Shown here: one piece after another, positions 53,569 through 62,821 of the stretch
Layout of the letters: every line of letters begins with the position of its first letter
Numbering within the stretch: position 1 is the first letter of the stretch
NCBI RefSeq assembly: GCF_004346925.1
Contig: NZ_CP031167.1
Location: forward strand, 2,996,001-3,060,000
Source: Stenotrophomonas sp. ASS1
GTDB lineage: Bacteria > Pseudomonadota > Gammaproteobacteria > Xanthomonadales > Xanthomonadaceae
Length of the DNA: 64,000 nt
Direction: 5' to 3'
The notes under the pieces: generated by a model
What the model was told of the DNA's origin: nothing
What the model saw: the letters and a program-made list of their open reading frames with translations, nothing else
The model's database searches: none
Made by a program: the position numbers and the translations under genes

Positions 53569-54489
53569 ATGACCTCCCCCATTCCCTGCGGCCGTTTCGC
53601 CCCTTCGCCGACCGGCCTGCTCCACCCCGGATCCCTGCTCGCCGCCTTCGGCAGCTGGCTGCTCGCCCGCCATCACGGCGGCCTGTGGCGGCTGCGCGTC
53701 GAAGACGTCGACCCGCCGCGCACCGTGCCCGGTGCGGCGGAATCACAGCTGCAGGCGCTGGCCGCGTTCGGCCTGGGCCACGATGGCCCGATACTCTGGC
53801 AGAGCACGCGCGGCGAGGCTTACCAGGCCGCGCTGGATGAACTGCTCGCCAGCGACCAGGCCTTTGTCTGCCACTGCAGCCGCAGCGACCTTGCCGCCAG
53901 CGGCGGCATCCATCACCGCTGCGTCGCCCGGCAACCACGACCGGACCCGGCCGTCCGCTTCCGCGTGCCGCCCGGCAGCCTTGTGCACTTCGACGATGGC
54001 CTGCGCGGCCCGCAGCAGCAGGACGTGCATGCCGAGGTCGGCGACTTCGTGCTGCGCCGCGCCGATGGCTGCTGGGCCTACCAGCTGGCGGTGGTGGTCG
54101 ATGACGCCGCGCAGGGGGTGACCGAAGTGGTGCGCGGTGCCGACCTGCTCGACTCCACCGCACGGCAGATCCTGCTGCAGCAGGCGCTGGGTCTGGCGGT
54201 GCCGCGCTACTGGCACCTGCCGCTGCTGCTGGATACGCCGGGCCACAAGCTGTCCAAGTCACTGGCGGCGCTGCCGGTGGACAGCGCACGCCCGCTGCCG
54301 GTGCTGCGCCAGCTCTGGCAGCTGCTCGGCCAAGCCCCTGAGGCGCTGGCGCAAGCACACGATCTGGACGCGCTGCTGGCTACCGCTCGGCGGGCCTTCG
54401 ACCCGGCGCGGTTGCCGCGTAGCGACATCCTGTTGCCGGCCGGCGCACTTTCCGCGCCGATGTTGCAGAATCACCCTTCCCCCACCTGA
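53569..54489 (+). CDS. gluQ: GluQ, glutamyl-Q tRNA(Asp) synthetase
   Basis: This 306-residue paralogue of the GluRS catalytic core attaches glutamate to queuosine in tRNA-Asp. It has GRFAPSPTGLLHPGS (HxGS form of HIGH), the zinc region CHCSRSD..HHRC and KLSKS (KMSKS-like), and no anticodon-binding domain. The ATG at 53569 is chosen over an upstream TTG. In many genomes it follows dksA. Here it precedes an acetoacetyl-CoA reductase gene. Confidence 0.92.
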   Translation: MTSPIPCGRFAPSPTGLLHPGSLLAAFGSWLLARHHGGLWRLRVEDVDPPRTVPGAAESQLQALAAFGLGHDGPILWQSTRGEAYQAALDELLASDQAFVCHCSRSDLAASGGIHHRCVARQPRPDPAVRFRVPPGSLVHFDDGLRGPQQQDVHAEVGDFVLRRADGCWAYQLAVVVDDAAQGVTEVVRGADLLDSTARQILLQQALGLAVPRYWHLPLLLDTPGHKLSKSLAALPVDSARPLPVLRQLWQLLGQAPEALAQAHDLDALLATARRAFDPARLPRSDILLPAGALSAPMLQNHPSPT

Positions 54490-54506
54490 TACCCGGACAG
54501 CACTCC

Positions 54507-55247
54507 ATGACATCTCGCGTCGCACTGGTCACCGGCGGAACCGGCGGCATCGGCACCGCCATCTGCCAACGCCTGGCCGACCAGGGCCACCGGGTCGCCA
54601 CCAACTACCGCGACGAGGCCAAGGCCCGCGCCTGGCAGCAGGCGATGACCGAACGCGGCTACAGCGTGTCGATCTTCCCGGGCGATGTCTCCGATCCGGA
54701 CAGCGCCGAAGCGCTGGTGCGCGCCGTCGAGACCGAACTGGGTCCGGTCGAGATCCTGGTCAACAACGCCGGCATCACCCGCGATACCACCTTCCACCGC
54801 ATGCGCGCGGACCAGTGGCACGATGTGATCAACACCAATCTCAATTCGGTGTTCAACGTCACCCGTCCGGTCATCGAGGGCATGCGCCGCCGCGGCTGGG
54901 GCCGGGTCATCCAGATCAGCTCGATCAACGGCCTGAAGGGCCAGTACGGTCAGGCCAACTACGCGGCGGCCAAGGCCGGCATGCACGGCTTCACCATCTC
55001 GCTGGCCCGCGAGAACGCCGGTTTCGGCATCACCGTTAATACCATTTCGCCCGGCTACGTCGCTACCGACATGGTGATGGCGGTGCCGGAGGAGGTGCGT
55101 GCCAAGATCATCGCCGACATCCCCACCGGACGCCTGGGCAAGCCGGAGGAAATCGCCTACGGCGTCTCGTTCCTGGTCGCCGATGAAGCCTCGTGGATCA
55201 CCGGTAGCAACCTGGACATCAACGGCGGCCACCATATGGGTTGGTAA
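54507..55247 (+). CDS. phbB: PhbB, acetoacetyl-CoA reductase
   Basis: This 246-residue short-chain dehydrogenase has TGGTGGIG for NADPH, NNAGITRD and the catalytic Ser/Tyr/Lys set (SSINGLKGQYGQANYAAAK). The ITRDTTFHRM and NGLKGQYGQANY segments are those of PhbB rather than FabG. It makes (R)-3-hydroxybutyryl-CoA for polyhydroxybutyrate. No synthase gene is in the window; phaR follows 183 bp later. Confidence 0.9.
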   Translation: MTSRVALVTGGTGGIGTAICQRLADQGHRVATNYRDEAKARAWQQAMTERGYSVSIFPGDVSDPDSAEALVRAVETELGPVEILVNNAGITRDTTFHRMRADQWHDVINTNLNSVFNVTRPVIEGMRRRGWGRVIQISSINGLKGQYGQANYAAAKAGMHGFTISLARENAGFGITVNTISPGYVATDMVMAVPEEVRAKIIADIPTGRLGKPEEIAYGVSFLVADEASWITGSNLDINGGHHMGW

Positions 55248-55430
55248 GCCGCGCAGCGGGCCATCGCGGCGAACGCCGCCGGCCCCTGCCAAGAGTCATG
55301 CTGCGCAGCACGCAAACCCTTGTTGCGCAACATGATCGCCCCTGAAAGCCAAGCCTGGCGGGGGCTGAGGCGGTTGCAACGGCTGCTGCACTGCGCCATG
55401 CTGCGCGTCTACTGTGACGAGTACCGCTTC

Positions 55431-55970
55431 ATGGCTGCGACCCGCATCATCAAGAAGTATCCGAACCGCCGTCTCTACGACACCGAGATCTCCAGCTACA
55501 TCACCATCGAGGACGTGCGCCAGCTGATCCTGGACGGTGAAGACTTCGAAGTCCGCGACGCCAAGAGCGGCGACGACCTCACGCGATCGGTCCTGCTGCA
55601 GATCATCGCCGACCAGGAACAGGACGGCGAACCGATGCTGTCCACCCAGCTGCTGAGCCAGCTGATCCGCTTCTACGGCGATTCCCTGCAGGGCTTCATG
55701 GGTAACTACCTGGAGCGCAGCATGCAGGTCTTCCTCGACCAGCAGCAGCAGTTCCGCCAGCAGATGGGCAACCTGCTGGGGCAGACCCCGTGGGCGATGA
55801 TGAACCAGCTGACCGAGCGCAACCTGGAGTTGTGGCAGGAATTCCAGCGCAACATGGGCACCGGCTTCGGTGGCCCGCGTCCGGGCGGCACCGGAACGGG
55901 AACCGGCGCAGGTACCGGCAACAAGCCGAACGAACCGGGCACCGGTACCGGCGGCAAGACCCGCCGCTGA
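55431..55970 (+). CDS. phaR: PhaR, polyhydroxyalkanoate synthesis repressor
   Basis: This 179-residue regulator has the PhaR N-terminal DNA-binding domain (RIIKKYPNRRLYDTEISSYITIEDVRQLIL) and the granule-sensing domain (DLTRSVLLQIIADQEQDGEPMLST). The C-terminus is a Gly/Thr-rich tail. It binds DNA and granules to control phasin and synthesis genes. The start at 55431 follows the family; the longer upstream frame is not conserved-looking. The 183-bp gap to phbB could hold its promoter. Confidence 0.93.
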   Translation: MAATRIIKKYPNRRLYDTEISSYITIEDVRQLILDGEDFEVRDAKSGDDLTRSVLLQIIADQEQDGEPMLSTQLLSQLIRFYGDSLQGFMGNYLERSMQVFLDQQQQFRQQMGNLLGQTPWAMMNQLTERNLELWQEFQRNMGTGFGGPRPGGTGTGTGAGTGNKPNEPGTGTGGKTRR

Positions 55971-55991
55971 GCTGCAGCATCGGCTGATACG

Positions 55992-56020
55992 AAAACGGCG
56001 CGCCCCTGGCGCGCCGTTTT
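55992..56020. terminator. Bidirectional terminator between phaR and the TraB/GumN gene
   Basis: AAAACGGCGCGCC and GGCGCGCCGTTTT form a 13-base perfect stem with loop CCT, with A/T ends on both sides, between two convergent genes. Confidence 0.88.
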
Positions 56021-56044
56021 GTTTGGCATCGCGCCAACGATACG

Positions 56045-56998
56045 TCAGCGTTTCGCCTTGCACCCCGTGCATACGCGCTCGACCTTGTAACCCTTCGCCT
56101 TCAGCTTCTCGACCACGCCGTCGTTGCCCAGCAGGTGCAGCGTGCCCACCACCACCAGCGTACCGCCCTGCCCTGCCTGCAGGTACGGCAGCAGCTTCGG
56201 CACCCAGGCGTCATTGCGGCCGGTATTGATGCGCTGATACAGCTGCGGATACTGCTGGCGCATTTCCGCCGCCATCCGGGTCCACAGCACGCGCTCGTCA
56301 CCGCGGCGCCAGGCGTCGTGCAGCTGGCGTGCCTGCTCGTCGGCCTTGCCGGCCTGGTCCAGCGCTTCGGCCAGCATCTGCCGCTGTTCCTGCAGCGTCA
56401 TTCCGTCGAGCATGCCGATCTGGGTGTCGATGTCTTCCAGTCCCGCAGTCTTGCGCCCGGTCTTCTGCGCACGCTCCATGAAGTGACGGTCCAGGCCCAG
56501 TGCCGGGTCCAGGCCCAGCTTCTGCATCTGCCCGACCGAAATGCTCAGGCCGACAAACCACGGCTTCATCCCCTGCATCTGCGCCAGCGGCAGCTTGTTT
56601 TCGGTGGCGAACACCTGCAGCTTCTGCCAGGTCGCAGCATCCAGATCGCGCTTGAGCTCGCTGCCATCGGTGCGGACCGCGGCCTGCACCATGCGGCTGG
56701 CCAACTGTGGTGACTGCATGTCTTCCGGCGACAGTTCGAACACGACCCGCTGCGAGGCTTCGAACGCCTGTTCGACATCGGACGACAACGGGTAGTCCTG
56801 CGGCTTCAGCAGGTGGAAGGAACCGAGCAGGTAGAGGCGCGAATCGCCCGGGCCGGTCACTTTCCACAGCAACGGCACCGGCGGCTTGGCCGCCGCTGCG
56901 CCAGCGGTATCGGCTTGCACGGTACGCGCTGCAACCAGCGGTGCCAGCGCACAGGCCGCCAACAGAACGGTGGCACGCAACAGGGATCTGATCGGCAT
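56045..56998 (-). CDS. TraB/GumN family secreted protein
   Basis: This 317-residue protein has a signal peptide (cut near ARTVQA) and the TraB/GumN pattern: LYLLGSFHLL near the start, GLDRHFMERAQ and GLEDIDTQIGMLDGM in the middle and GGTLVVVGTLHLLGNDGVVEKL at the end. Both GSFHLL and GTLHLLG histidine motifs are kept; the family is a predicted metalloprotease related to Tiki. It ends with a CTGCKAKR tail with two cysteines. Just one base after the DUF1684 gene, so cotranscribed. Confidence 0.88.
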   Translation of the reverse strand: MPIRSLLRATVLLAACALAPLVAARTVQADTAGAAAAKPPVPLLWKVTGPGDSRLYLLGSFHLLKPQDYPLSSDVEQAFEASQRVVFELSPEDMQSPQLASRMVQAAVRTDGSELKRDLDAATWQKLQVFATENKLPLAQMQGMKPWFVGLSISVGQMQKLGLDPALGLDRHFMERAQKTGRKTAGLEDIDTQIGMLDGMTLQEQRQMLAEALDQAGKADEQARQLHDAWRRGDERVLWTRMAAEMRQQYPQLYQRINTGRNDAWVPKLLPYLQAGQGGTLVVVGTLHLLGNDGVVEKLKAKGYKVERVCTGCKAKR

Positions 56999-56999
56999 A

Positions 57000-57932
57000 T
57001 CAGCCTTCTCCTTCAGGCAGGTGGTACGCCTTCTCGCCCGCTTCCACACGCAGGTCCAACCGGTTTTCCGGTGGCGCCAACGGGCAGGTCGCGTAAGCGG
57101 TGAACGCACACGGTGGGTTGTAGGCATGGTTGAAATCGATGCGCACGGTGCCATCGGCAGCGGGGGCATCGGTATCCAGATAGCGACCGGCCGGATAGCT
57201 GCCACGGCCACTGGTGCGATCGGCAAAGATCAGGAACAGCGGCTGCCCCGGCGCACCGATCGCCTCCAACCGCCAGCTGCGGCCATCGCGCTGGAACTCG
57301 ACCGCGCCGGCATTGGGCATTTCGGTGGTCAGGCCGGTGATGTCGACGATGGGCAGGGTCTTGCCCGGCGGGTGCGCGATGAAGCGCGCCTGCACCTGCC
57401 AGTCCGGGCCGCCCGGCCAGTACTCCAGCCCACCGAAATCGCGACGTGCCGGCGCATCGGCGTGCTTGACCCGCAGCGCATCGCGCGGACCGCGGCGGAT
57501 GATGCTGAGCTGTCCCTTGCCACCATCGAAGGCCAGCAGCGTCGGCTGCGGATCCTTGTCGGTGTCGACACGGATGCGGCCGCGCACCGGCTGCCCGTCC
57601 TGGCTGACGTCAACGCCGGCCTCCGGTGTGAACCACCATTGGCTGCCTTCGCGGCGCAGCAGGCCCAGCTTGTCCGGGCCGACCGCCAGGCGGATGCCAT
57701 TGGTCGCGCCGCTGCCGACGAAGTGGGATTTGTTCTGCAGCCAGTGCAGGCCAACCAGTGCCGTCCAACCATCCGGCCGGGTCAGGTCCTGATAGCGTGC
57801 CACCCGCCACTGCTGCTGCTCGGCGGCATAGGACGGATCCTCCGCGGCCGAAGCCGGTGCCGGCGGCGTCGCCGGGCTGCAGGCGGCCAACACCAAAGCA
57901 GCCAGCAGGCCGCCCATTCCCCGATAACGCAT
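57000..57932 (-). CDS. DUF1684 lipoprotein
   Basis: This 310-residue protein is a likely lipoprotein, with lipobox LAAC at Cys18 (MRYRGMGGLLAALVLAAC). The DUF1684 hallmarks WTALVGLHWL, FADRTSGRGSYPAGRYL and DFNHAYNPPCAFTAYATCPLAPPENRL are plain. Function is unknown. Starts at 57932; a longer frame reaches into mutL. Confidence 0.88.
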   Translation of the reverse strand: MRYRGMGGLLAALVLAACSPATPPAPASAAEDPSYAAEQQQWRVARYQDLTRPDGWTALVGLHWLQNKSHFVGSGATNGIRLAVGPDKLGLLRREGSQWWFTPEAGVDVSQDGQPVRGRIRVDTDKDPQPTLLAFDGGKGQLSIIRRGPRDALRVKHADAPARRDFGGLEYWPGGPDWQVQARFIAHPPGKTLPIVDITGLTTEMPNAGAVEFQRDGRSWRLEAIGAPGQPLFLIFADRTSGRGSYPAGRYLDTDAPAADGTVRIDFNHAYNPPCAFTAYATCPLAPPENRLDLRVEAGEKAYHLPEGEG

Positions 57933-57943
57933 CGATGCTCCCC

Positions 57944-59851
57944 TCAACGTCCGCGCAGGAACCAGCGGTCGATCTCCGCCAGCGAAAAACGGGCCCAGGT
58001 CGGTCGGCCGTGATTGCACTGGCCCGATCGTTCGGTGATTTCCATGTCGCGCAGCAGCGCGTTCATTTCCGGCACGGTCAGCCGTCGGTTGGCACGCACC
58101 GCGCCATGGCAGGCCATGGTCGACAGCAGCTCATCGCGCGCACTTGCCACACGCCGGCTCTGGCCGTGTTCGCGCAGGTCGGTCAGCACGTCGCGCAGCA
58201 GCCCTTCCGGTTCGGCATGCGCCAGCAGCGCCGGAATGCTGCGCACGTGCAGCGAACCGGGGCCGGCACGGGTCACTTCGAAGCCGAGTGCGGCCAGCGT
58301 TTCGGCTTCGCTTTCGGCGGTGTCGGCCTCGCGCTCGCCCACCGCCAGCGTGATCGGCACCAGCAACGGCTGCGACTGCAGGCCGATGCCATCGTGCGCG
58401 TTCTTCAGCCGCTCGTAGCCGATGCGCTCGTGCGCCGCATGCATGTCGACCACGATCAGGCCTTCGGCGTTCTCGGCCAGGATGTAGATGCCATGCAGCT
58501 GCGCAATCGCGTAGCCCAGCGGCGGCACGCCGGCATCGGCACTGGTGACCGGCAGTCCGTTCTCGGTCGGCATCGACGGCAACGCAGCACCGCGCTCGGC
58601 GCCGGCCGGTGCGGCATACAGCGCGGCATAGGCAGCCGGAGCATCGGCAACCTGCAGCCCCAGTGGCTGTTGCGGGCGCCAGCCTGAGAATCCGCCACCA
58701 CCACCACCGGAGCCAGCGCCGGGTGCGGGACCGCGCACCAGTCCGAAACCGGAGGCGCCCGCGGTTGATGCCACCGGTGCAGCGGCCGCATCCACCGGAT
58801 GCACGGCGCCAGCACCGATCTCCTGCGCCGACATGCCGGCACGGGTATCGGCCAGGGCATCCTTCAGCGTGCGGTAGACAAAATCATGCACCAGCCGCGA
58901 ATCACGGAAACGCACCTCGTGCTTGGCCGGGTGCACGTTGACGTCGACGCGGGTCGGGTCGAGCTCAAGGAACAACACATAGGCCGGCTGGCGGCCGTGG
59001 TACAGCACGTCGCCGTAAGCCATCTTCACCGCGTGGGCGACGCTGCGGTCGCGCACCGAACGGCCGTTGACGTACAGATACTGCTGGTCGGCGCTCGCGC
59101 GCGAGTAATGCGGCTGCGCGATCCAGCCATGCAGGCGCAGGCCGGCACCACTGTGGTCGACGCGCACGGCCTGGTTGGCGAAATCCTCGCCCAGCGTTTC
59201 GGCCAATCGCGCATCGGAATACAGATCGCCCGGCTTGTAGCGGCGCGAGGCCTTGCCGTTGTGCGAGACGCGCAGTTCGACATCCGGCCGCGCCAGCGCC
59301 AGCGAGCGCAGCCATTCTTCGATATGGCCCAGCTCGGTGCGCTCGGCGCGCAGGAACTTGCGCCGCGCCGGTACGTTGTAGAACAGCTCACGCACTTCCA
59401 CCGTGGTGCCCGGCGCATGCGCGCGCGGGGTCACTTCGCCGATCTTGCCGCCTTCGATCTGCAGCGCCGAACCGTGTTCGTCATGTGCGCGGCGCGAGGA
59501 CAGGGTGAAACGGCTGACCGAGGCGATCGACGGCAGCGCTTCGCCACGGAAACCGAGCGTGGCCACCGATTCAAGGTCGTCCAGATCGGCGATCTTGCTG
59601 GTGGCGTGGCGTGAAACCGCCAGTGGCAGCTGTTCCGGTGCGATGCCACTGCCGTTGTCGCGGATACGGATCAGGCGCACGCCGCCCTCTTCAAGATCGA
59701 TATCAACGCGGCTGGCACCGGCATCGATCGCGTTCTCGACCAGTTCCTTGACCACCGACGCAGGACGTTCGACCACTTCGCCGGCGGCGATCTGGTTGAT
59801 GAGGATCTCCGGCAACGGCCGGATCGGGCGCGGATGGGTAGCAGACGTCAT
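57944..59851 (-). CDS. mutL: MutL, DNA mismatch repair protein
   Basis: MutL (635 residues) couples MutS recognition to excision. The GHKL ATPase motifs are [14 protein letters not shown] and [13 protein letters not shown], followed by a flexible Gly/Pro-rich linker (about 340-420) and a C-terminal dimer domain with MHAAHERI. The nuclease motif DQHA(X)2E(X)4E is not present (DMHAAHERI instead), so it is the non-nuclease E. coli-like type. An IS110 element lies 38 bp upstream of the ATG and separates it from amiC. Confidence 0.95.
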   Translation of the reverse strand: MTSATHPRPIRPLPEILINQIAAGEVVERPASVVKELVENAIDAGASRVDIDLEEGGVRLIRIRDNGSGIAPEQLPLAVSRHATSKIADLDDLESVATLGFRGEALPSIASVSRFTLSSRRAHDEHGSALQIEGGKIGEVTPRAHAPGTTVEVRELFYNVPARRKFLRAERTELGHIEEWLRSLALARPDVELRVSHNGKASRRYKPGDLYSDARLAETLGEDFANQAVRVDHSGAGLRLHGWIAQPHYSRASADQQYLYVNGRSVRDRSVAHAVKMAYGDVLYHGRQPAYVLFLELDPTRVDVNVHPAKHEVRFRDSRLVHDFVYRTLKDALADTRAGMSAQEIGAGAVHPVDAAAAPVASTAGASGFGLVRGPAPGAGSGGGGGGFSGWRPQQPLGLQVADAPAAYAALYAAPAGAERGAALPSMPTENGLPVTSADAGVPPLGYAIAQLHGIYILAENAEGLIVVDMHAAHERIGYERLKNAHDGIGLQSQPLLVPITLAVGEREADTAESEAETLAALGFEVTRAGPGSLHVRSIPALLAHAEPEGLLRDVLTDLREHGQSRRVASARDELLSTMACHGAVRANRRLTVPEMNALLRDMEITERSGQCNHGRPTWARFSLAEIDRWFLRGR

Positions 59852-59857
59852 GCGGGG

Positions 59858-59888
59858 ATGATAACGGAGCGGCCGAGGGTAGAGTCGA
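59858..59888 (-). promoter_or_regulatory. Probable mutL promoter at the IS junction, leaderless type
   Basis: On the minus strand TATCAT (59863-59858) is six bases from the mutL ATG, the same spacing as metX, so the transcript may be leaderless. A TCGACT hexamer 19 bp upstream (59888-59883) is part of the SMAG remnant that ends at the IS boundary. The spacer is long, so the promoter is weak or the true -35 now lies within the IS. Confidence 0.4.
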
Positions 59889-59904
59889 GATCCTATGTTC
59901 GTGG

Positions 59905-60867
59905 TCAAGCCTGCTGGAAGCAGGCTTGACCCACCTTCAGCATGGCCGGATCGAAGTTCCGGCCGCTTTTGAAGACACCCCAGGCGATCCTGGCCAGCTT
60001 TCTGGCCAGGATGTTGAAGACGGCGGTGCTGGGGTGACCGCGTTTTGACAGCTCGTCGTAGAGCGGTTGCCCCCGGCGACACCGCTTGAGCCCCATGGCG
60101 GCCATGTAGAGCATCTGGCGCAGCACTGGCGCGCCCTGTTTGGACAGCCGACGCCGTCCCGTTCTTCCGCCAGACTCGTTGGGCCGGGGATCCAGGCCGG
60201 TGCAGGCGATCCACGCGTTGGCGTTGGCCAACGGCCAGCGCGTCATGTAGTAGATCAGGTGAGCGGCGACAGCGGGGCCGATACCAGGGATGGTCAACAG
60301 GCGCTTGTAGAGCGTGCCATGCTCTCCATCGCGACCCAAGCGCTGCAGTTCGCTTTCCAGCTCGGACAGCGTCCCAGCCAGAGCGCAGAACAGATCTGAC
60401 AGCTCCCCGGGGGCACTTTTGCTTACCCCGAAGGATTGCTCCAGGCGCGCGCGTGTCTTTACCAGCGTCTGCCGCTTGCGCAGCAAATCGTGCATCTGCT
60501 GCTGCTCATCGGTACGCGGTACGTATTCACGCAGGCGATCGTTCTCCTTCTTCACGTATCGGGCGATCGCTTCGGCGTCCATGGCGTCCGTCTTGCCACG
60601 CGAGCCCGTCGCCCGGCCGTAGTGCTTGATCAGACGTGGATTGATCACATAGACAACGTGGCCTGCCTGGCCAGCCATCCGAGCCAACAACTCGTAGTAC
60701 CGCCCCGTCGCCTCCATGCCAATCCGGCATCGCTGGGGCAAGGTGTTGAGCCACTGGGCTATGCCGGCCCGGGTGTTGGCGATCCTGTCGCCGGCCTTGC
60801 GGTCGGCCACTGCCGGTACGAACTCCTTGGAGTCCACGTCCACGCCAATATCGAGAGAATCAGACAT
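59905..60867 (-). CDS. IS110-family transposase
   Basis: This 320-residue protein has the RuvC-like DEDD domain ([11 protein letters not shown] near the start, [18 protein letters not shown]) and a C-terminal Tnp20 domain with [10 protein letters not shown] and [14 protein letters not shown], where Ser is the catalytic nucleophile. Full length (IS621 is 326). The stop is inside an 11-bp hairpin (59904-59930) that may stop transcription from running into mutL. Confidence 0.93.
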   Translation of the reverse strand: MSDSLDIGVDVDSKEFVPAVADRKAGDRIANTRAGIAQWLNTLPQRCRIGMEATGRYYELLARMAGQAGHVVYVINPRLIKHYGRATGSRGKTDAMDAEAIARYVKKENDRLREYVPRTDEQQQMHDLLRKRQTLVKTRARLEQSFGVSKSAPGELSDLFCALAGTLSELESELQRLGRDGEHGTLYKRLLTIPGIGPAVAAHLIYYMTRWPLANANAWIACTGLDPRPNESGGRTGRRRLSKQGAPVLRQMLYMAAMGLKRCRRGQPLYDELSKRGHPSTAVFNILARKLARIAWGVFKSGRNFDPAMLKVGQACFQQA

Positions 60868-61093
60868 TTGTACGGCTCCCAGCTATCTTTAAGGGGCTGG
60901 GGTGGTACCGCACCGACGTTAGCTTGCCTACATCGACGATCCCCTTTGGGGGCCGTACGATCCTTTATCGACGTTCGTGTGCGGGATGGGGATCGCTCGA
61001 CTCGTCTGTCGGCTAGTATCCGCAGATGCATGCTTGACGGTCCCTCCACCCTGGCTCCTACATACCGCGTAGGAGCCGGGAGGAACATACAAG
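60868..61093 (-). ncRNA. Candidate bridge RNA region of the IS110 element
   Basis: The 226-bp non-coding left end begins, on the minus strand, with the hairpin GGCTCCTA/TAGGAGCC (61053-61077). Next comes TCAAGCATG (61037-61029), which matches eight of nine bases of the target left half TCGAGCATG. Then GAGTCGAG (61003-60996) exactly complements the target right half plus core, CTCGACTC. A second stem CCCC-AAA-GGGG (60951-60941) is flanked by sequences resembling the donor ends. This order, 5' stem-loop, target loop, donor loop, is that of IS621 bridge RNAs. RNA ends are not defined. Confidence 0.65.
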
Positions 61094-61157
61094 CCATGCT
61101 CGACTGACGGGCTACCGGGAAGGCCCAGTCGAGCGCCGCTCGACTCTACAGAAAGCA

Positions 61158-61180
61158 GTAACCCGCCTTCGGCGGGTTAC
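61158..61180 (-). terminator. Stem-loop at the end of amiC
   Basis: GTAACCCGCC/GGCGGGTTAC with loop TTC is a ten-base stem that includes the amiC stop codon. The following CTGCTTTCTG has only a weak T tract, so termination may be partial. Confidence 0.65.
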
Positions 61181-62739
61181 TTGCTGCCGCCGGCCATGGT
61201 GCCGGCGGCGTCGATCTCGGCCTGGGCCCGGGCGGCATACAACGTGCCCGGCGGCGGCTGACGGCTGAAGAACGTGTGCACACCGTCCAGCACCGCACCG
61301 GCGATCTTGCGCTGGTAGGCCGGGTCGATCAGGCGACGTTCTTCATCCGGATTGGAGATGAACGCGGTTTCCACCAGCATCGCCGGCATGTCCGAAGTAC
61401 GCAGCACCGCGAAGTTGGCGCGCTCGATGTTCGGCTTGTGGTTGTTGCCGATCCGCTTCAGGCCGCCCAGCACATGGCCGGCCGCGTCCTCGGACGCCTT
61501 CATGTAGCCGCTCTGGGCCAGATCCAGCAGCACGTTGGCGAGCGTGCCTTCGGTCTGCTGCAGGCGCACGCCACCGACCAGGTCGGCCGCGTTTTCCTTG
61601 TCCGCCAGCCAGCGGGCGCGCTGCGAAGAAGCGCCCTTGGTCGACAGCACGTACACCGATGAGCCCGTGGCCGAACGGTTTTCCGCCGCATCGGCATGGA
61701 TCGAAATGAAGATGTCGGCCTTGTTCGCACGCGCCTTCTGCGCGCGCATCGGCAGCGGAATGAACACGTCGCTGTCGCGGGTCAGGTAGGCCTTCAGGCC
61801 CGGCGTCGCGTTGACCTGGCGGGCCAGCTCACGCGCTACGGCCAGGGTCACATCCTTCTCGCGCTTGCCGGTCGGGCCGATCGCACCGGGGTCCTGGCCG
61901 CCGTGGCCCGGATCGATGGCCACCACCAGGTGGCGCATGCCAGCCTGCATGCGGATGCGCGAGGCATCGCTGGGCATGGCCGGACGCGGTGGCACCACCG
62001 TGGTCGGAACCGGTGCAGGCGCTGTGGCCGGCGGCGTGGTTACCACGGCGGCGGTACGCTGGCCGGCAAGGATGGCAGCCGGCGATGCGGACGGCGTACT
62101 GCTGGCAGCCGTGCCCGCTGCCGCGACCTGGGCCGGTGCAGTGGACGGGGCCGGGGTCGGAGTGGCCGGTGTGGCAGCCGCGGCGCTGGCCTGCTGCTGT
62201 ACCTGCGCGGTCAACAGCGCGGTGGCGCGCGCGGCGTCGTTGCGCGACTGCGCGCTCTCGGCCGGCGTCGGTGCGGGCGTGTTGACCGGTGCCTGCGGCT
62301 GCACCGCCGGCGTCGCTGGCGGGCGGCTGGCGGCCACGGCCGGGCCATCGCCCGGCCATTCGATCACCAGCTTGGATTCATTGCCTTCGCGCTGCATCTG
62401 TGGGCGGAACGGCGCCACCGATTCAGCGAGGTCGAAAACGACACGGAAGGTCCCCGGCACCGGCTGTCCGGTACGCACCGCCGTGACCACGCCCTGCGCG
62501 GCCGGCATCTTCAGGTTGCGTATGGCGCTGGAGTCCGGGAAATCGACCACCAGGCGGTTCGGTCCGGCCAGCGACAAGGTCTTGTAACCGCCACTGCCGA
62601 CCAGCGAGATCTCGGCACGGGTGCCGGTGGCGCCGGTATTCAGCAGGACCTGACGGACTTCACCGGCCCACGCACTGACGCTCGCCAGACTCAGTCCGAC
62701 GGCGGCACAGATGGCAATGAGACGGTTCCCCGGGCGCAT
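61177..62739 (-). CDS. amiC: AmiC-type N-acetylmuramoyl-L-alanine amidase
   Basis: This 520-residue periplasmic amidase has a signal peptide (cut at AWA-GE, about 25), an AMIN domain (about 27-130) that localises it to the septum, an unusually long Pro/Ala/Thr linker (about 130-265), and an Amidase_3 domain (AIDPGHGGQDPGAIG, FISIHADAAE, METAFISNPDE-type LVETAFISN). The blocking helix of EnvC/NlpD-regulated amidases appears present between FISIHADA and the last motif. It is longer than E. coli AmiC (417) because of the linker. tsaE is 82 bp upstream. Confidence 0.92.
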   Translation of the reverse strand: MRPGNRLIAICAAVGLSLASVSAWAGEVRQVLLNTGATGTRAEISLVGSGGYKTLSLAGPNRLVVDFPDSSAIRNLKMPAAQGVVTAVRTGQPVPGTFRVVFDLAESVAPFRPQMQREGNESKLVIEWPGDGPAVAASRPPATPAVQPQAPVNTPAPTPAESAQSRNDAARATALLTAQVQQQASAAAATPATPTPAPSTAPAQVAAAGTAASSTPSASPAAILAGQRTAAVVTTPPATAPAPVPTTVVPPRPAMPSDASRIRMQAGMRHLVVAIDPGHGGQDPGAIGPTGKREKDVTLAVARELARQVNATPGLKAYLTRDSDVFIPLPMRAQKARANKADIFISIHADAAENRSATGSSVYVLSTKGASSQRARWLADKENAADLVGGVRLQQTEGTLANVLLDLAQSGYMKASEDAAGHVLGGLKRIGNNHKPNIERANFAVLRTSDMPAMLVETAFISNPDEERRLIDPAYQRKIAGAVLDGVHTFFSRQPPPGTLYAARAQAEIDAAGTMAGGSK

Positions 62740-62821
62740 GGCTCAGGATTCAATCACCGCGCTGAACGGAATGCAACACCTTTTTCCTTAATAATCCGTA
62801 ACCTGCCGGTGTTTGTTCTCG

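Larger units (their letters stand above)
59890..61093 (-). mobile_element. IS110-family insertion sequence inserted in a SMAG element
   Basis: The element is ~1.2 kb. Joining the flanks restores a perfect SMAG monomer, GTAG-AGTCGAGC-CAT-GCTCGACT, with an AG (CT on the transposase strand) at both junctions (59888-59889 and 61092-61093), as expected for the CT core of IS110 recombination. There are no long terminal repeats, only GAACATA/TATGTTC near the two ends. It has a long left end (226 bp) upstream of the transposase and a short 15-bp right end, the arrangement of the IS110 subgroup. It looks complete. Confidence 0.85.
59879..61149. repeat. SMAG dimer split by the IS110 element
   Basis: The left part GTAGAGTCGAG is at 59879-59889. 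The right part begins CCATGCTCGACT at 61094, and the inverted partner AGTCGAGC-GCC-GCTCGACT ends with CTAC at 61146-61149. Without the IS it would be a normal SMAG dimer between amiC and mutL. Confidence 0.85.

Noticed and set aside
59852-60214. A 121-codon N-terminal extension of mutL into the IS
   Set aside because: MutL proteins start just before [17 protein letters not shown]. The extension is the transposase region in another frame.
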